Shown here: positions 5,110 to 7,607 of the stretch, piece by piece
Layout of the letters: each line of letters opens with the position of its first letter
Numbering within the stretch: position 1 is the first letter of the stretch
From: JAWOFN01 sp046497505 [NCBI: bacterium]
Lineage (GTDB): Bacteria > Blakebacterota > Blakebacteria > Blakebacterales
Assembly (NCBI GenBank): GCA_046497505.1
Contig: JAWOFN010000019.1
Span: 1-7,607 of the forward strand
Direction: 5' to 3'
Length of the DNA stretch: 7,607 bases
The notes under the pieces: generated by a model
Databases searched by the model: none
The model's input: the letters and a program-made list of their open reading frames with translations, nothing else
What the model was told of the DNA's origin: nothing
Translations under genes and position numbers: made by a program

Positions 5110-5565
5110 CTACTGACGATCTCTCCGTTCCAGGGCCTTCACCTTGTCCAGGCGGCGCACGTAGCGCTCTTTCGGGTCGAAAGAGGCCCCGAGGAAGCCC
5201 GCCACGAGCTTCTCGGCCAGGGCCGCCCCGATGATCCGTCCCCCCAGGCAGATGACGTTCATGTCGTCGTGCTCCACCCCCTGGACCGCGGAGTAGATGT
5301 CGTGACACACCGAGGCCCGGATCCCCCGGAGCTTGTTGGCGGCCACACCGGCGCCCACCCCGCTGCCGCAGATCAGGATCCCCCGGTCTGCCGCCTCCTC
5401 CTGGATCTTCCGCCCCACCGCCTCGGCTACGTCCGGGTAGTCGACGGCCACGTCGGGCGAGTCGGTCCCCAGGTTGATGACCTCGTGTCCCATCTCGGCC
5501 ACCACCATGGCGACGTGGGCCTTGAGGGGGTAGCCAGCGTGGTCGGCCCCGATGGCAACGCGCAT
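5110..5565 (-). CDS. rpiB: Ribose-5-phosphate isomerase B
   Basis: RpiB interconverts ribose 5-phosphate and ribulose 5-phosphate in the cytosol. The 151-residue protein has the usual length and starts MRVAIGADHAG, with D8 and H9 at the sugar-phosphate site. The catalytic base is C66 in ILICGSGVG, aligning with Cys66 of E. coli RpiB, so this is the cysteine type rather than the glutamate type of mycobacteria. The phosphate-binding anion hole GSGVGAGVAANK follows. H99 in the VEHDDMNV segment corresponds to the ring-opening histidine, and LGGRIIG is also typical. The C-terminus KERYVRRLDKVKALE is the expected end helix. GGAGGA is centred 6 bases before the ATG and lies within the last codons of tkt, whose TGA is one base upstream, so the genes are translationally coupled. 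A longer in-frame extension upstream overlaps tkt and is not real. The homologous LacAB galactose-6-phosphate isomerases are less likely given the tkt neighbour. Confidence 0.95.
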   Translation of the reverse strand: MRVAIGADHAGYPLKAHVAMVVAEMGHEVINLGTDSPDVAVDYPDVAEAVGRKIQEEAADRGILICGSGVGAGVAANKLRGIRASVCHDIYSAVQGVEHDDMNVICLGGRIIGAALAEKLVAGFLGASFDPKERYVRRLDKVKALERRDRQ

Positions 5566-5566
5566 G

Positions 5567-7555
5567 TCAGTCCTCCAGGAGTCGTTGGATGCGTTCGACC
5601 ACGTCCTCGGCGGTGAAGCCGTACTCCCGAAGTACGACCTCGCCGGGAGCCGAGGCCCCGAACCGGTCCACTGCGTGGACGTGGGGGGTCTTGCCGGTCC
5701 ACCGCTCCCATCCCAGGGAGGCACCCGCTTCTATGGAGACGACGAGACTGCCGGATGGGAGAACCTCTTCCCGGTAAGCGGGGTCCTGCTCTTCGAAGAC
5801 CTCCCAGCAGGGGAGGCTCACCACCTGGGTGGGGACGGTCCGTCCTTCCAGGATCGCCTTGGCCTCCAGGGCAAGGTGTACCTCGCTCCCGGTGGCCACC
5901 AGCGTGATCTCCGGGGACCCCGAGGTGCGGCTCAGCACATACCCCCCCTTCAGGGTCCCCTTCGCCCGCTCCGGGTCGAGGACCGGCACGCCCTGTCGGG
6001 TGAGGAGCAGGGCAGTGGGTCCCTCCCGGTACTCCAGGGCCAGGCGCCAGGCCGCTGCGGTCTCGTTGGCGTCGGCGGGACGGATGACCCGGAGGCCGGG
6101 GACCAGCCGGAGACTCATGGCCTGTTCCACCGGCTGGTGGGTGGGGCCGTCCTCGCCCAGGCCGATGGAATCGTGGGTGAAGACGTAGTGCACGGGCAGC
6201 CGCTGCAGGGCGGCCATGCGGATCGCGGGCCGCATGTAGTCGCTGAAGACCAGGAAGGTGCCGGCGTAAGGGATCACCCCGCCGTGGAGGGCCATGCCGT
6301 TGCAGACCGTACCCATGGCGTGTTCCCGGACCCCGAAGCGGATGTTGCGTCCCTCCGGGTGGTCGGCGGAGTTATCGGGGCTGTCCTCCAGGAGGGTCTT
6401 GTTGGAGGGAGCCAGGTCGGCGCTCCCGCCGACGAGGTTGGGGACCGAGGGGGCCAGCGCGTTCAGCACCTTCCCGGAGGCGCTCCGGGTGGCCATGGGT
6501 TTCGAGCCCGCCTCGAAGGAGGGGAAGAGTCGTTCCCATCCCTCGGGGAGCCCGCCGGCCAGTTCCCGCCGGAGCTGCTCCCCCTTCTCGGGGTGCTCGA
6601 TCATGTAGCGCTCGAGCATCTCCTGCCAGGCGTTCTGCCGCTCCCGGCCCTCTGCCGCCGCGTCCATGTGCTCCCGGACCTCTTCGGGGACCCGGAAGGT
6701 CTCGTCGGGGGGCCATCCCAGGTTCTCCTTGGTGAGCCGCACCTCCTCCTCGCCCAGGGGGGCACCGTGGGCATCGGAGGTGTCCTCCTTGTTGGGACTG
6801 CCCGGGGCGATGGTGGTGCGGCAGATGATGAGGGAGGGGCGTTCCTCATCCTCCGTCGCCGCCTCCAGCGCCCGGTCGACCGCGCCGGTGTCCGTGCCGT
6901 CCAGCGGACCCTGGACGTGCCACCCGTAGGCGCCGAACCGAGCCGCCACGTCTTCGGAGAAGGCCAGCTCGGTGTGTCCGTCGATGGTGATCCGGTTGTC
7001 GTCGTACAGGTAGATGAGCTTGCCGAGCCCGAGATGCCCCGCCAGGCTGGCCGCCTCGCTGGAGACCCCCTCCATGAGGTCGCCGTCGGAGCAGAAGGCG
7101 TACACCCGGTGGTCGAAGAGGGGGAAGGAGTCGGTGTTGTACCGGGCGGCGAGGAACCGCTCGGCCAGGGCCATCCCCACCCCCATGCCGAAGCCCTGCC
7201 CCAGGGGGCCGGTCGTGCACTCCACCCCGGGGGTCTCCCCGACCTCGGGATGGCCCGGGGTGCGGCTCTCCCACGATCGGAATCGTCTGAGGTCCTCGAG
7301 GTCCAGGTCGTAGCCGGTGAGGTGGAGCATGCTGTAGAGGAGCATGCTGGCGTGACCCATGGAGAGGACGAAGCGGTCCCGGTCGGGCCAGGAGGGGTCC
7401 GCGGGACTGTGCCGGAGGTGCCGCTTCCAGAGCACGTACGCCATGGGGGCGACGGCCATGGGGGTCCCCGGGTGCCCGCTGTCCGCCTTCTGCACGGCGT
7501 CCATGGCCAGGGTGCGCAGGGTGTTCACGGTCAGGCGTGCGATGTCCTCTGTCAT
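5567..7555 (-). CDS. tkt: Transketolase
   Basis: This 662-residue, full-length thiamine-diphosphate enzyme moves two-carbon ketol units between sugar phosphates in the pentose phosphate pathway (and the Calvin cycle where present). Residues line up with E. coli TktA almost one to one. H28 is in [10 protein letters not shown]68 in SMGHAS and H102 in TPGHPE, followed by [14 protein letters not shown]. The ThDP/Mg motif runs from D157 in SDGDLMEG to N187 in [10 protein letters not shown]. The cofactor-activating glutamate is E411 in FGVREHAMG, and [14 protein letters not shown] carries the active-site histidine. The order is PP domain, Pyr domain, then C-terminal domain ending at [12 protein letters not shown]. 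coli TktA has CGDGCLMEG where this protein has CSDGDLMEG, so the first glycine is Ser, a minor variation. ATG 7555 has GGGAG about 10 bases upstream. Only 52 bases of leader are visible and no promoter stands out in them. The gene is first of a pair with rpiB. Confidence 0.97.
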   Translation of the reverse strand: MTEDIARLTVNTLRTLAMDAVQKADSGHPGTPMAVAPMAYVLWKRHLRHSPADPSWPDRDRFVLSMGHASMLLYSMLHLTGYDLDLEDLRRFRSWESRTPGHPEVGETPGVECTTGPLGQGFGMGVGMALAERFLAARYNTDSFPLFDHRVYAFCSDGDLMEGVSSEAASLAGHLGLGKLIYLYDDNRITIDGHTELAFSEDVAARFGAYGWHVQGPLDGTDTGAVDRALEAATEDEERPSLIICRTTIAPGSPNKEDTSDAHGAPLGEEEVRLTKENLGWPPDETFRVPEEVREHMDAAAEGRERQNAWQEMLERYMIEHPEKGEQLRRELAGGLPEGWERLFPSFEAGSKPMATRSASGKVLNALAPSVPNLVGGSADLAPSNKTLLEDSPDNSADHPEGRNIRFGVREHAMGTVCNGMALHGGVIPYAGTFLVFSDYMRPAIRMAALQRLPVHYVFTHDSIGLGEDGPTHQPVEQAMSLRLVPGLRVIRPADANETAAAWRLALEYREGPTALLLTRQGVPVLDPERAKGTLKGGYVLSRTSGSPEITLVATGSEVHLALEAKAILEGRTVPTQVVSLPCWEVFEEQDPAYREEVLPSGSLVVSIEAGASLGWERWTGKTPHVHAVDRFGASAPGEVVLREYGFTAEDVVERIQRLLED

Positions 7556-7607
7556 GCGGGGCTCGCTCCCGGGTTCGGTCCTTGAGAGAGGGGGTGGGCG
7601 GGGGTCG
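7556..7607 (-). other. Visible leader of tkt
   Basis: This short C/G-rich stretch upstream of the tkt start contains the Shine-Dalgarno-like GGGAG. I see no convincing -10/-35 pair. The promoter, or a further upstream operon gene, lies beyond the window. Confidence 0.4.

Noticed and set aside
4827-5112. Minus-strand frame reading PYDLRPVDVGTFGVHSITGQF in the gap near 5020-5072.
   Set aside because: The peptide looks superficially coding, but the frame continues into the antisense of the membrane gene, has no ribosome site at its GTG, and matches no family I recognise.
5552-7585. A very long plus-strand open frame (over 670 codons) opposite transketolase.
   Set aside because: Its product is Gly/Val/His-rich low-complexity sequence without motifs, while the minus strand encodes a transketolase with every catalytic residue. 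Long antisense frames are expected in GC-rich genes.
1-7607. Mobile elements, CRISPR arrays, tRNA/rRNA genes or toxin-antitoxin pairs.
   Set aside because: I saw no transposase or integrase motifs, terminal repeats, regularly spaced repeats or tRNA-like cloverleaf sequences. Composition looks uniform across the genes.

Overview
This window comes from a GC-rich bacterial chromosome, with C or G in most third codon positions and GTG and TTG starts beside ATG. A bacterium is more likely than an archaeon. The transketolase is one full-length chain, where archaea usually split it, the isomerase is RpiB, an Fpg-type glycosylase is present, and Shine-Dalgarno sequences are clear. The two-domain CDC48-type AAA ATPase is a eukaryote/archaea-like gene found in a minority of bacterial lineages. 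I cannot assign a phylum from this sequence alone.

Layout. (1) Plus strand, 1-2579: the 3' part of a CDC48/VAT-like ATPase gene (5' end outside the window), an Fpg/Nei DNA glycosylase starting 6 bases later, and, after a 47-base gap, a small thiamine-binding MTH1187/DUF77 protein. (2) Minus strand, 2600-3043: a cyclic-nucleotide-binding-domain-only protein, convergent with DUF77. (3) 3044-3326: a divergent intergenic region with a plausible minus-strand promoter, a 10-base-period direct repeat over its -35, a perfect 16-base palindrome covering the Shine-Dalgarno of the minus gene, and two back-to-back GC-rich hairpins. (4) Plus strand, 3327-4998: an SRPBCC-fold protein, then a tightly coupled pair, a putative molybdenum-carrier/SLOG-like protein followed by a TTG-started multi-pass membrane protein. 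(5) 4999-5109: a convergent intergenic gap. (6) Minus strand, 5110-7555: tkt followed one base later by rpiB.

How the genes work together. tkt-rpiB is a two-gene unit of the non-oxidative pentose phosphate pathway (sugar-phosphate interconversion). The ATPase and glycosylase are adjacent and probably co-transcribed, but they have no established joint function. The SLOG-like/membrane protein pair is the most system-like arrangement, though its function is unknown. The cNMP-domain protein has an altered phosphate-binding cassette and a notably structured 5' region. I see no mobile element, CRISPR array, tRNA or rRNA. Most of the window is housekeeping genes, and I do not claim a demonstrated new system.
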